Of a DNA stretch of 64,000 nt, positions 8,160 through 16,541 are shown one piece after another. The DNA comes from Jiangella gansuensis DSM 44835 (GTDB taxonomy: Bacteria; Actinomycetota; Actinomycetes; Jiangellales; Jiangellaceae). The DNA lies in assembly GCF_000515395.1 (NCBI RefSeq), contig NZ_KI911782.1, forward strand, positions 4,680,070-4,744,069, given 5' to 3'. Each line of letters begins with the position of its first letter. Positions within the stretch are counted from its first letter, which is position 1. Both the position numbers and the translations under genes were made by a program. The notes under the pieces are model-generated. The model ran no database searches. It had not been told where the DNA came from and saw only the letters and a program-made list of their open reading frames with translations.

Positions 8160-9005
8160 TCAGGCCAGGATGCCGAAGTAGCCGAGAACCAGGCCGACGA
8201 TCAGCGTGCCGAGCAGCACCCAGACCGGCGACACCCGGCGGCGGATCAACAGATAGACACCCAGGGTCGCGATCAGCGGCAGCAACGCGGGAAGCACCAG
8301 GTCGAGTTGGTCCTGCAGCGCGATCGTCTGCTCACCGCTCGTGTACGACCACGGCGTGGTCACGTTGAGCATGGTGGCAACGAGAGCACCGGTGACGGCG
8401 AGCCCGACGATGGTCGCGCCCTGCTTGATCTGGTCGATCTGCGCGGGCGAGAGCTTCTCGAAGAACTGCATACCCGTCTTGTAGCCGCTGGCCGTGCCGC
8501 CCACCCGCATGAGCACCTGGATGGCCAGGAGTACCAGGAAGAAGATGACGGGCCCGGCGAGGTTGCCGTCGATCGCCAGCCCGGCGCAGACCGCCGCCAG
8601 GATGGGCCGGATCGTCCCGAAGATCAGCGAGTCGCCGATGCCGGCCAACGGCGCCATCAGGCCGACCTTGACGGAGTTGATGGCCTCGTCGTTCAGGTCG
8701 GTGGCACCCTTGGCGCGCTGCTCCTCCATGGAGGCGGTGACGCCGGCGATCGGGCCGACCACCCACGGGTTGGTGTTGAAGTAGACCAGGTGCCGCTGGT
8801 AGGCGGCGGCGCGGTCGACGGGATCCGGGTAGAGCCGGTCCAGCGTGGGACGCATCACCCACCAGAACCCGAGGTTCTGGAACCGCTCGTAGTTGAACCC
8901 GCCCTGCAGGAGCAGGCCGCGCACGGTCAGCCGCCGGATCTCCCGGCTCTGCTGCTCGTCCGACCGCTCCAGGACGTCGGTGGCCGTGCTGGCGTTCTCT
9001 GTCAT
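8160..9005 (-). CDS. PTS mannose-family EIID
   Basis: A 281-aa membrane component of the mannose/sorbose/GalNAc PTS. The N-terminal amphipathic part carries QGGFNYERFQNLGFWWVMRP, the middle APLAGIGDSLIFGTIRPIL, and the C-terminus ends in hydrophobic helices, all typical of EIID. Together with EIIC it forms the sugar channel. It follows the EIIC gene after 19 bases. Confidence 0.93.
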   Translation of the reverse strand: MTENASTATDVLERSDEQQSREIRRLTVRGLLLQGGFNYERFQNLGFWWVMRPTLDRLYPDPVDRAAAYQRHLVYFNTNPWVVGPIAGVTASMEEQRAKGATDLNDEAINSVKVGLMAPLAGIGDSLIFGTIRPILAAVCAGLAIDGNLAGPVIFFLVLLAIQVLMRVGGTASGYKTGMQFFEKLSPAQIDQIKQGATIVGLAVTGALVATMLNVTTPWSYTSGEQTIALQDQLDLVLPALLPLIATLGVYLLIRRRVSPVWVLLGTLIVGLVLGYFGILA

Positions 9006-9024
9006 GGTGTCTTCTCTCTCCCGC

Positions 9025-9789
9025 TCAGATCAGCGCCGACGACTGAGGACTGGCGGGCGCCTGCGGGGTGCGGTTGCGCATGATGACGATCACGAGCGCG
9101 GTGGCGATGACGGCGACGCCGATCACCGTGAAGTCGGTGAAGGCCGCCATGGCGAACCCGGCGAAGAACAGCGGGAAGAGCGCCTTGTTGTAGAGCACGG
9201 ACAGCAGGATTCCGAAGCCGACCGCCGGCAGCAGCGCCGCGGAGGTGTTCAGAGCGTTCTGGACGTCGTCGCTCAGCGCGGACAGGACGTTCTCCAGCGC
9301 GTTGGCACCGAACTGCAGGACGAGGAAGGTCGGCACGAAGTAGGCGAGGAAGTGGATGGCGTTGCCGGTCCAGATGATGCCCGTGATGGTCCGTCCTCGT
9401 GCTCTGGCCGCGGCCGCGTCGGCCCGGTGCACCAGGAAGGAGCAGACGGTCTTGGCGAACAACTCGCAGAACGTGCCGAGCACCGCCGCGGGAACCGCCG
9501 CCACCAGCGCCGTCTCCACGCCTTGTCCGGCCGAGATCGACAGGGCCGTGCCGACGGCCGCGCCGATGGCCACGTTCGGCGGAGCGGTGCCGCCGAACGT
9601 GGCGGCCCCGATGAAGATCAGCTCCAGGGTGCCGCCGACGATCAGGCCGGTCTCCAGGTCGCCCGCGATCAGGCCGACGACGGGGCCGAGGATGATCGGC
9701 CGCTCCAACTGCGGGTCGCCGAGGATGCGTCGCGCCAGGTACGCCAGGGCGACCACCAGCGCGATGAGGAACGCTTGCCACAACGTCAC
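9025..9789 (-). CDS. PTS mannose-family EIIC
   Basis: A 254-aa polytopic membrane protein, the sugar-translocating subunit of a mannose-family PTS. Recognisable stretches are LIAGDLETGLIVGGTLELIFIG and GAAVGTALSISAGQGVETAL. About seven or eight hydrophobic segments are visible. Its ATG overlaps the stop of the EIIA gene by four bases, implying translational coupling. Confidence 0.92.
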   Translation of the reverse strand: MTLWQAFLIALVVALAYLARRILGDPQLERPIILGPVVGLIAGDLETGLIVGGTLELIFIGAATFGGTAPPNVAIGAAVGTALSISAGQGVETALVAAVPAAVLGTFCELFAKTVCSFLVHRADAAAARARGRTITGIIWTGNAIHFLAYFVPTFLVLQFGANALENVLSALSDDVQNALNTSAALLPAVGFGILLSVLYNKALFPLFFAGFAMAAFTDFTVIGVAVIATALVIVIMRNRTPQAPASPQSSALI

Positions 9790-10220
9790 GACAGTCCTCC
9801 TTCCGAGCGGGCGGTGGGGCTGACGAGGGAGCCGGCGTCACGGATCCCGTCCCGTCCCGCGGTGACAGCCCGGTCGGCGAGCTCGGACGCGGACGAGGTG
9901 CCCGCACTCAGCGCCAGGTCGATGAGCATGGGGAGATTGACTCCGGTGACGACGTCCGCCTTGCCGGCCGCGGCCTGATCGAGCGCCACCCGGGCGGGCG
10001 ATCCGCCGAGGACGTCGGCCAGGACCAGCACCTGGCCGGGCTCGCCGGCGCCGTTCAACCGGTCGATCAACGAACTCACCTGCTCGGTCAGCTCATCGAC
10101 CCCCGAACCCACCGGGAAGTCGACGGCGTGGACGTTCTGCGTCGAGCCGACGATCATCTCCGCCGTCTCGAGCAACGACGTAGCGAACGAACCGTGGCCC
10201 GTCACGACGATACTTGTCAT
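9786..10220 (-). CDS. PTS mannose-family EIIA
   Basis: A 144-aa phosphocarrier beginning MTSIVVTGHGSFATSLL, with the active His at residue 9, and containing VLVLADVLGGSPARVAL and TGVNLPML as expected for this fold. It accepts phosphate from HPr and donates it to EIIB. It is the first gene of the eight-gene minus-strand operon. The ATG directly abuts the 20-bp palindrome and has no Shine-Dalgarno. TATGCA within the palindrome sits six bases upstream as a -10 candidate, so the mRNA is probably leaderless and occlusion of the palindrome would shut it off. Confidence 0.92.
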   Translation of the reverse strand: MTSIVVTGHGSFATSLLETAEMIVGSTQNVHAVDFPVGSGVDELTEQVSSLIDRLNGAGEPGQVLVLADVLGGSPARVALDQAAAGKADVVTGVNLPMLIDLALSAGTSSASELADRAVTAGRDGIRDAGSLVSPTARSEGGLS

Positions 10221-10240
10221 CCATACTGCATACAGTATGG
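10221..10240. promoter_or_regulatory. Perfect palindromic operator between PTS operon and ptsI
   Basis: CCATACTGCATACAGTATGG is an exact inverted repeat (CCATACTG / CAGTATGG, four-base centre). On the plus strand TTGTCA and TATGGA, 16 bp apart, flank and overlap it as the ptsI promoter. On the minus strand it holds the -10 of EIIA. The ATAC/GTAT ends match GntR/FCD operators, so the GntR protein of this operon is the likely ligand. Confidence 0.7.
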
Positions 10241-10277
10241 AGAAAGATCCCTGCAACTCGAGACGCGAGGAGCGCGC

Positions 10278-11948
10278 ATGGCGGCCAACCCATCCACCAC
10301 CCTGACCGGACGAGGCGCAGGGCACGGCCAGGCAGTCGGCCCGGTCGTCCAGCTCGCGCCCCCGGCCCGGCGCCCCGCGGACGAACCCGCCGGCGACCCG
10401 GACACCGCGGGCGAGGTCGCGCGAACGGCGCTGAACGCCGTCGCCAACGACCTCACGGCCCGGGCCGGCGACGCCGACGGCACGCTGGCGGAGGTGCTGA
10501 CGGTGACGGCGCAGATGGCAGCGGACCCGCAGCTGACGGCCGACATCGCGCAACGTGCCAAGCATGGCGACGGCCCGGCGACGGCCATCTGGGACGCCTT
10601 CGACCCGTTCCTGGAGAAGCTGGCCGGGCTGGGCGGCTACCTGGCCGAGCGGGTGACCGACCTGCGCAGCGTCCGGGACCGCGCCGTCAACCGCGCGCTG
10701 GGACTACCCGAGCCCGGGCCGGCACGGCTGGTGGCGCCGTCGGTGGTGGTCGCCACGGATCTCTCCCCTGCCGACACCAGCGCGCTGGACCTCGGGAACG
10801 TCGCGGCGATCGTCACCGAGGAAGGCGGACCCACCAGCCACACCGCCATCATCGCCGGTCAGCTCGGCATCCCCTGCGTCGTCCGGGTCGCCGGCGCCAC
10901 CGAGCTCCCGGCCGGCCGCCTGGTCGCCGTCGACTCCGTCAGAGGAACCGTCACGCTCGACCCCGACGACGAGCTCATCGCCGCTGTGACGCACGCGGAG
11001 ACGGCCCGCGCGTCCGTCCAGGGGACTGCGCCGGCCACGCACACCGCCGACGGGCATCCGGTCTCCGTGCTGGCCAACGTCGGGACGCTCGCCGACGCCA
11101 CCAGCGCGGCCGCCACGGGCGCCGTCGGCGTCGGCCTGCTGCGCACGGAGGTCCTCTACCTCGACCGCGCGACCGCACCGAGCATCGACGAGCAGGCGGC
11201 CGCCTACCGCGACGTGCTCGCCCAGTTCCCCGGCGGCAAGGTGGTGGTGCGCACGCTCGACTCCGGCGCCGACAAGCCGCTCCCCTTCGCCACGCAGCCG
11301 GACGAGGAGAACCCCGCCCTCGGCGTACGCGGCTACCGGCTGGCCCGGCCGCGCCCGGAACTGCTCGACGACCAGCTCGCCGCGCTCGCCCGCGCCCAGC
11401 AGGACAGCGACGCCGAACTGTGGGTGATGGCCCCGATGATCTCGACACCCGCCGAGGCCGCCGAGTTCGCCGCGCTCGCCCGCGGCCACGGACTCACCCG
11501 GGTCGGCGCAATGGTGGAGGTCCCGTCAGCCGCGCTGCGAGCCCGCGAGGTGCTCGCCGAGCTGGACTTCGTCTCCATCGGCACCAACGACCTCGCGCAG
11601 TACACCATGGCCGCCGACCGCCTCCGCGGCGAGCTCGCCGACCTGCTCGATCCGTGGCAGCCGGCCGTCCTCGACCTGGTGGCGGCGACCGCCCGCGCCG
11701 GAGCCGACGCCGGCAAACCCGTGGGCGTGTGCGGCGAGTCCGCCGGTGACCCGGTGATGGCCCTGGCCCTGATCGGCCTGGGCGTCACCAGCCTGTCCAT
11801 GGCCCCCGCTGCCGCGGCCGAGGTCAGCCACGCGGTGACCGGCCACACGCTGGCAGAGTGCCGGGCTGTCGCCGCGGCCGCCCTGGCCGCCACCGATGCG
11901 GCCGGCACCCGGGAAGCGGCCCAGGCAGCCGTCGGCGGGCGCTCCTGA
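10278..11948 (+). CDS. ptsI: PTS enzyme I (PEP-protein phosphotransferase)
   Basis: A 556-aa enzyme I that takes phosphate from PEP and passes it to HPr. The swivelling domain carries EEGGPTSHTAIIAGQLGIP with the phospho-His at residue 188. The C-terminal barrel has GVGLLRTEVLYL, the PEP-binding segment FVSIGTNDLAQYTMAADR and the catalytic Cys in GKPVGVCGESAGD. The ATG after GAGGAGCGCGC was chosen. It is divergent from the EII operon across a shared operator, so general PTS energy supply appears tied to amino-sugar induction. No HPr gene (ptsH) is adjacent and it must lie elsewhere. Confidence 0.95.
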   Translation: MAANPSTTLTGRGAGHGQAVGPVVQLAPPARRPADEPAGDPDTAGEVARTALNAVANDLTARAGDADGTLAEVLTVTAQMAADPQLTADIAQRAKHGDGPATAIWDAFDPFLEKLAGLGGYLAERVTDLRSVRDRAVNRALGLPEPGPARLVAPSVVVATDLSPADTSALDLGNVAAIVTEEGGPTSHTAIIAGQLGIPCVVRVAGATELPAGRLVAVDSVRGTVTLDPDDELIAAVTHAETARASVQGTAPATHTADGHPVSVLANVGTLADATSAAATGAVGVGLLRTEVLYLDRATAPSIDEQAAAYRDVLAQFPGGKVVVRTLDSGADKPLPFATQPDEENPALGVRGYRLARPRPELLDDQLAALARAQQDSDAELWVMAPMISTPAEAAEFAALARGHGLTRVGAMVEVPSAALRAREVLAELDFVSIGTNDLAQYTMAADRLRGELADLLDPWQPAVLDLVAATARAGADAGKPVGVCGESAGDPVMALALIGLGVTSLSMAPAAAAEVSHAVTGHTLAECRAVAAAALAATDAAGTREAAQAAVGGRS

Positions 11949-11955
11949 CAGGCGT

Positions 11956-12019
11956 GGTTCATGATCACGGCGCGATTCGTGTCGCCAGAGCGACAACAAT
12001 CGCGCCGTGATCATGAACC
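11956..12019. terminator. Strong 64-nt hairpin between convergent genes (copy B)
   Basis: Two perfect 22-bp arms start GGTTCATGATCACGG and end CCGTGATCATGAACC. An inner TGTCGC/GCGACA-like stem continues almost to a four-base loop. It lies between the ptsI stop and the end of the convergent antitoxin gene, so it can terminate both. It belongs to the dispersed TGATCA palindrome family. Confidence 0.7.
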
Positions 12020-12039
12020 TTCGCTGTCTGATGTCGGCT

Positions 12040-12297
12040 TCAGGACGCCCTCAGGTACTCGTCCAGGGCATCGCGGATGACCTCCGACGGGCGTTTTCCC
12101 TCGCGGTCGGCGCGATCATGGAGCAACGCATGAAGGTCCGCCGGCACCCGCGCGCTCACCCGCGGCGAATGCTCGGAAGTCCCAGTCAATGACGGCCGGC
12201 CTGCCTTCACCTTCCGCACCGCGTCCTCCGCGGCTCGCTCGGCATAGTCGGCGGTGACCCTACGTCCTCTGCTGTCCCTGACGTCTTCGGAGTCCAA
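12040..12297 (-). CDS. Ribbon-helix-helix antitoxin
   Basis: An ~85-aa protein whose C-terminal 45 residues form a ribbon-helix-helix DNA-binding domain (RVSARVPADLHALLHDRADR, then PSEVIRDALDEYL). The N-terminal half is acidic and probably wraps the toxin. The TTG start listed has no ribosome site. A CTG 13 codons upstream (12336), 12 bases after the toxin stop, follows AAAGGGGAGCG and would give MSQYNVAPGPDVD, and may be the true start. RHH antitoxins normally repress their own operon. The partner upstream gene completes a type II pair with toxin first. Confidence 0.75.
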   Translation of the reverse strand: MDSEDVRDSRGRRVTADYAERAAEDAVRKVKAGRPSLTGTSEHSPRVSARVPADLHALLHDRADREGKRPSEVIRDALDEYLRAS

Positions 12298-12348
12298 GTC
12301 GACGTCCGGACCTGGAGCGACGTTGTACTGACTCAGGACGCTCCCCTT

Positions 12349-12561
12349 TCATCGCCTATAGGCCGTCGGCATGACGTGGATGACCAGCCATTCGTCAGGA
12401 AGGTCAAGCGCGACGATCTCCAGCTCGACACCTCGGTCGTCGCTGCCGATCCAGACGACACGTGCGTCGTAGCCGTCGGACGCGTCCATCGCAACGGCTT
12501 GGCATCTGGCTGACCCACGTTCACATGTCTCCATTCTGTCCGACACAATATGTCCGGTCAA
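12349..12561 (-). CDS. Putative small toxin of RHH-linked TA pair
   Basis: A ~70-aa protein with the segments YDARVVWIGSDDRGVELEIV and LPDEWLVIHVMPTAYR. This DDRGVELEI...LVIHVMP pattern recurs in small actinobacterial and cyanobacterial proteins encoded next to RHH antitoxins and annotated as toxins. The N-terminus is short and poorly matched to the longer members, so the gene may be trimmed or the start lies elsewhere. Catalytic residues are not known to me. The tight linkage to the antitoxin is the main support for the toxin role. Confidence 0.55.
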   Translation of the reverse strand: MTGHIVSDRMETCERGSARCQAVAMDASDGYDARVVWIGSDDRGVELEIVALDLPDEWLVIHVMPTAYRR

Positions 12562-12654
12562 GGCCCCGACGCGGCACTCGAGCGATCACATCACCCGGCA
12601 CCGACAGCCACGTCGTGGACGACGATCAACCCGGAACCCTCGACAGCTGAGGCG

Positions 12655-12694
12655 GCCGGCTCCGCCCGGCGCTGTCGGAGCCGGCGCTTACGCT
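12655..12694 (+). promoter_or_regulatory. Hairpin abutting leaderless promoter of Cds1-like gene
   Basis: A ten-base stem GCCGGCTCCG / CGGAGCCGGC with an 11-base loop ends three bases before TACGCT, a -10 box placed seven bases before the GTG start. The hairpin overlaps where -35 contacts would lie, so it could be an operator or the terminator of upstream transcripts. Confidence 0.4.
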
Positions 12695-12701
12695 GGGGCG
12701 C

Positions 12702-13790
12702 GTGCCGAAGACGACGAGTGAAGACCGCGCCTGGATCGCCGAGGCCGTCCGCCGGGTGGAGGCCGACGCCAATCGCAGCGCCGACACCCACCTGCACGTC
12801 GTCGACCTGCCCGGCGACCCTGGCGTCGAGCTGTACCTCAAGGACGAGTCGGTGCACCCGACCGGCAGCCTCAAGCACCGGCTGGCGCGCTCGCTGTTCC
12901 TGTATGCGCTGTGCAATGGCTGGGTGAACCAGGGCACCACCATCGTCGAGGCGTCCAGCGGCTCGACCGCTGTCAGCGAGGCCTACTTCGCGCGGCTGGT
13001 CGGGTTGCCGTTCGTCGCCGTCATGCCGGCGTCGACGAGCCGGGAGAAGGTCGCGTTGATCGAGTGGTATGGCGGGCGGTGTCACTTCGTCGAACGGCCG
13101 CCGGACATGTACGCCGAGGCGGCCCGGCTGGCTGCCGAGTGCGGTGGCCACTACATGGACCAGTTCACCTATGCCGAGCGGGCCACCGACTGGCGCGGCA
13201 ACAACAACATCGCCGAGTCGATCTTCCAGCAGCTCACCGCCGAGCCGCACCCGATTCCGGCGTGGATCGTGGTGGGCGCCGGCACCGGCGGCACGTCCGC
13301 GACCATCGGCCGGTACGTGCGATACCGCCGCTACCCGACCAAGGTCTTCGTCGCCGACCCGGAGAACTCCGCGTTCCTCGACGGCTGGCAGTTGGACGTC
13401 TCGGACTACGCCACCGGGATGCCGTCGCGAATCGAGGGCATCGGCCGGCCGCGCATCGAGCCGTCGTTCGTCGGCGGCGTCATCGACGACATGGAGCGAG
13501 TGCCCGACGCGGCCTCGATCGCGACCATGCGCTGGCTGTCCGACCGGATGGGCCGAGCCGTCGGGCCGTCCACCGGCACCAGCACATGGGCCGCGCTGCG
13601 GCTGGTGGAACGGATGCGCCGCGCGGGTGAACGGGGCAGCATCGTCACGCTGCTGTGCGACTCCGGCGACCGCTACCTCAGCACGTGCTTCGACGACGAC
13701 TGGGTCAGTCAGAAGGGTCTGGACCTCACGCCGTACACCGCGACGCTGAAACGCTACGACGCAACCGGGGTGCTCGACCTGGACGACTGA
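12702..13790 (+). CDS. cds1: PLP-dependent cysteine desulfhydrase (Cds1-like)
   Basis: A 362-aa fold-type II PLP enzyme of the cysteine synthase family. The Schiff-base Lys is residue 58 in [11 protein letters not shown]. The substrate loop is [13 protein letters not shown] and the phosphate-binding turn is [15 protein letters not shown]-terminal [18 protein letters not shown] block marks the mycobacterial Cds1 (Rv3684-like) subgroup, which degrades cysteine to pyruvate, H2S and ammonia rather than making it. The GTG start follows TACGCT by seven bases, indicating leaderless expression. The gene overlaps the convergent NDH-2 gene by 37 bases, and H2S could feed respiration. The function is assigned from family resemblance. 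Confidence 0.8.
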   Translation: MPKTTSEDRAWIAEAVRRVEADANRSADTHLHVVDLPGDPGVELYLKDESVHPTGSLKHRLARSLFLYALCNGWVNQGTTIVEASSGSTAVSEAYFARLVGLPFVAVMPASTSREKVALIEWYGGRCHFVERPPDMYAEAARLAAECGGHYMDQFTYAERATDWRGNNNIAESIFQQLTAEPHPIPAWIVVGAGTGGTSATIGRYVRYRRYPTKVFVADPENSAFLDGWQLDVSDYATGMPSRIEGIGRPRIEPSFVGGVIDDMERVPDAASIATMRWLSDRMGRAVGPSTGTSTWAALRLVERMRRAGERGSIVTLLCDSGDRYLSTCFDDDWVSQKGLDLTPYTATLKRYDATGVLDLDD

Positions 13791-15115
13791 GGCCGGGCCT
13801 GCGGCGTCTCCGGCGACTCGCTCTCCAGCGGCACCGCCGCGGAACGGACCAGCCCGAGCTGCGCCGACTGCCGGCCGGCCACCGCGTCGAGCAACCAGTC
13901 GACCGCCGTACGGGCCCGGTTGCCCGGCAGCGTGAGCAGGTGGTAGCCACGCGTCACGGCCTTCGCCGGGATACCCGACAGCGGGATGCGCAGCGGGTTC
14001 GCCGCCGCGTCCGGACCGCCCAGGTCGACGACGAAGCCGAGATCGTGGTGCCGGTACGCGCGCATGGTGCCGAACCCGAGCGATGCGGCCACGTTCCGGC
14101 CGGCGAGCTTGCCCTGACGGCTCGCGTGCTGCGCGGTCATCGCCGTCACCTCACCGGGACGGGTGAGATCGGGAACGGCTGCGGCGTCACCGCAGGCGAA
14201 CACGTCCGGACAGGTCGGAACTGCCAGCGTCGGATCCACCACCATGCGGCCCTTGTACGTCGCCAGGCCGGACCGTTCCACCAGCGGGTCCGGCCGTACC
14301 CCGACGCACCACACCACCGTCCGGGTCGGCACCACCTCGCCGTTCGTCAGCTGGACGCCGTCATGGGTGGCCTCGTCGACCGACGTCGACATGAGCACCT
14401 CGACGCCACGCTTCCGCAACACCTGGTCGGCGGTCCGGGACAGCCTCTGGTCGAGCTCCGGCAGCACCCGGTCCGCGACGTCCAGCAATAGCCAGCGGAT
14501 CGGCTGCCCGCGCAGTTCGGCATGCCGGGCGGCCACGGACCGCGCGAACAGCGCGCCTTGGGCGGCCACCTCGGTCCCCGTGTAGCCGGCCCCGACGACG
14601 ACGAACGTGCACCTCTCGTTCCGCTCGTCCGGGTCGTGTGCGGCCGCCGCCAGTTCGATCTGCCGGATGATGTGGTCACGCAGGTAGAGCGCCTCCGGGA
14701 TACCGCGGAACCCGTGCGCGTGTTCGGCCACTCCGGGAACCGGCAGCAACTTGTTCACGCTGCCCACGGCCAGCACCAGCCGGTCGTAGTCGAGGTCGTG
14801 CTCGTGGCCCTCCGGGTCGACGTAGGTGACCCGGTGATCGTCCGGGCGCACCTGTGTCACCTCGCCGAGGGCCAGCCGCACGCCCGGCAATGCGGCCGGC
14901 AGCGGGATGGCGATCCGCCGCGGGTCGAGCACCCCGGCGGCCACCTCGGGCAGCAGCGGCAGGTAGAGGAAGTAGTTCGTCGGGTTCACCAGGACGATCT
15001 CGACGCCGCGCTCTCGCGGCAGGGAACGGCGTAATGCACGCGCGGCCTCGAACCCGGCGAACCCGCCTCCGACGATGACCACTCGTGCCGCTCGTCCATC
15101 CTGCACAGCATCCAT
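13754..15115 (-). CDS. ndh: Type II NADH dehydrogenase (NDH-2)
   Basis: A 453-aa flavoprotein of the pyridine-nucleotide disulfide oxidoreductase fold, non-proton-pumping NADH:menaquinone oxidoreductase. The FAD Rossmann motif is [15 protein letters not shown] near the N-terminus, the NADH motif [15 protein letters not shown] is near residue 175, and the FAD-closing segment is [12 protein letters not shown]. The membrane-facing [12 protein letters not shown] stretch is characteristic of NDH-2. A hydrophobic or amphipathic C-terminal region precedes a disordered Ser/Pro tail that overlaps the convergent gene. The ATG has GGAGGGG directly against it, so the GTG three codons later ([10 protein letters not shown]) may be used. 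Confidence 0.88.
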   Translation of the reverse strand: MDAVQDGRAARVVIVGGGFAGFEAARALRRSLPRERGVEIVLVNPTNYFLYLPLLPEVAAGVLDPRRIAIPLPAALPGVRLALGEVTQVRPDDHRVTYVDPEGHEHDLDYDRLVLAVGSVNKLLPVPGVAEHAHGFRGIPEALYLRDHIIRQIELAAAAHDPDERNERCTFVVVGAGYTGTEVAAQGALFARSVAARHAELRGQPIRWLLLDVADRVLPELDQRLSRTADQVLRKRGVEVLMSTSVDEATHDGVQLTNGEVVPTRTVVWCVGVRPDPLVERSGLATYKGRMVVDPTLAVPTCPDVFACGDAAAVPDLTRPGEVTAMTAQHASRQGKLAGRNVAASLGFGTMRAYRHHDLGFVVDLGGPDAAANPLRIPLSGIPAKAVTRGYHLLTLPGNRARTAVDWLLDAVAGRQSAQLGLVRSAAVPLESESPETPQARPQSSRSSTPVAS

Positions 15116-15306
15116 CCCCTCCGGTGACAGCGTCCGCGCGACGCTGGGCCAGCTTCGTACCGGTGCCTTGTACCCATTCGTGCCGAAGGTGTTCCCCGCC
15201 GCGGCGAACTGGCGGCGTGCATCCGGGCCGGTGCCGGGCAGAACCCGCCGATCTGCGAGATGCTGGGACCGATGCTGGGTACTGGTGCATCTGACAAGGA
15301 GGAACC

Positions 15307-15564
15307 ATGATCGGATTCATCGTCGCCGGCCTGATCATCGGCGCACTGGCCCGGCTCATCAAGCCGGGCAAACAGAACCTCGGCTGGATCGCCACACTGT
15401 TGCTCGGCCTGGCCGGCTCGGTGATCGGGGGTCTGGTGGCCAACCTGATCGGCACCGGTGACATCTTCGAGCTCAACGTCATCGGTTTCATCGTCGCGGT
15501 CGTCGCGGCCGTGCTGCTGGTGGGCACCGCCGAAGGGCTCGCCGCTCGCAGCAAGAAGAGCTGA
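15307..15564 (+). CDS. GlsB/YeaQ/YmgE stress-response membrane protein
   Basis: An 85-aa membrane protein with three hydrophobic segments and the family pattern MIGFIVAGLIIGALARLI...KPGKQNLGW...LLLGLAGSVIGG. An ideal AGGAGGAACC ribosome site fixes the start. These small proteins are induced by general stress in many bacteria, but their biochemical role is unknown. The gene is monocistronic: 190 bases of non-coding DNA lie before it and a strong hairpin follows. Confidence 0.9.
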   Translation: MIGFIVAGLIIGALARLIKPGKQNLGWIATLLLGLAGSVIGGLVANLIGTGDIFELNVIGFIVAVVAAVLLVGTAEGLAARSKKS

Positions 15565-15572
15565 CCTCACCC

Positions 15573-15615
15573 GCGGGTACCGGGCGTCGCCGGATGGCGC
15601 CGTCCCGGTACCCGC
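15573..15615 (+). terminator. Hairpin terminator after GlsB gene
   Basis: A perfect 12-bp stem GCGGGTACCGGG / CCCGGTACCCGC with a 19-base loop begins nine bases after the stop codon. There is no U tract, as is common for actinobacterial terminators. Confidence 0.65.
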
Positions 15616-15698
15616 CCGTTCATGACCGACCCCTCGGCGGCGATAATCGCAACCGGCGCTCGCCCGATACCGCGGCCAGCCGGAGCCCGAGGAGGTCC

Positions 15699-16541
15699 AT
15701 GCCGACGCCACGCTTCGCCGTGAACTGTTCCACCCTGCTCGCCGACCGCCCGATCCCGGACCGGCTCGAGGCGGTCCGCGCGGCCGGCTTCGAGGCTGTC
15801 GAGTTCTGGTGGCCGTTCGCCACCGCGACGCCCACCAACACCGACGTCGACGCGTTCGTCACGGCCGTGCGCGCCTCCGGACTGACGCTGATCGGGCTGA
15901 ACCTGTTCGCCGGCGACCTCCCGGGCGGCGACCGCGGCGTGGTCTCGTGGCCGGGCCGCGAAGCCGAGCTGCGCGCCAGTGTCGACGTCGCCGCCGGCAT
16001 CGGCGCCGCGCTGGGCTGCCGGTCCTTCAACGCCCTCTACGGCAACCGGCTGGCCGGCCACGACCCCGCACACCAGGACGACGTGGCTGCCGGCAATCTC
16101 GCTTACGCCGCTACCCGGCTGGCCTCGATCGGCGCGACAGTTCTGATCGAACCGGTCAGCGGTGTGGACGCCTATCCGCTGCGCACCGCCGACGACGCCG
16201 TCGCCGTCATCGACCGGGTGACGGCGCGCACCGGCCGCGGCAACCTCGACCTACTCCTCGACGTGTACCACCTGGCCGTTAACGGCGACGACGTCGAGGC
16301 GGCCATCCGGCGGCACCGCGAGCGCATCGCCCACGTGCAGGTGGCTGACGCCCCCGGACGCGGCGCCCCGGGCACCGGCGATCTGCCGCTGCGGTCCTGG
16401 GTGGCGCAACTGCTCGACACCGGCTACGACGGCTGGTTCGCGCTGGAACATGTGAGCACCGATCCCGACCCGTTCGCCTGGCGCGACGCCTGGCTCGCGG
16501 CCTGGGGCACGGCTCGGCACGAGGAGGACAACCCGGCATGA
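15699..16541 (+). CDS. hyi: Hydroxypyruvate isomerase family protein
   Basis: A 280-aa TIM-barrel isomerase that interconverts hydroxypyruvate and tartronate semialdehyde. Metal-binding and catalytic Glu/His/Asp residues lie in VLIEPVSGVDAYPL, LDVYHLAVNGDD, HVQVADAPGRGAPGTGDL and FALEHVS. The ATG preceded by GAGGAGGTCC was chosen over an upstream frame extension that is not conserved-looking. It overlaps glxR by the ATGA tetranucleotide. The pair converts glyoxylate carboligase product toward glycerate, but glyoxylate carboligase (gcl) itself is absent nearby. Confidence 0.88.
   Translation: MPTPRFAVNCSTLLADRPIPDRLEAVRAAGFEAVEFWWPFATATPTNTDVDAFVTAVRASGLTLIGLNLFAGDLPGGDRGVVSWPGREAELRASVDVAAGIGAALGCRSFNALYGNRLAGHDPAHQDDVAAGNLAYAATRLASIGATVLIEPVSGVDAYPLRTADDAVAVIDRVTARTGRGNLDLLLDVYHLAVNGDDVEAAIRRHRERIAHVQVADAPGRGAPGTGDLPLRSWVAQLLDTGYDGWFALEHVSTDPDPFAWRDAWLAAWGTARHEEDNPA

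Noticed and set aside
10221-10277. DasR-type operator in the PTS promoter
   Set aside because: The palindrome reads CCATACTG...CAGTATGG, not the ACTGGTCTAGACCAGT-like DasR site, and the operon encodes its own FCD-type GntR protein.
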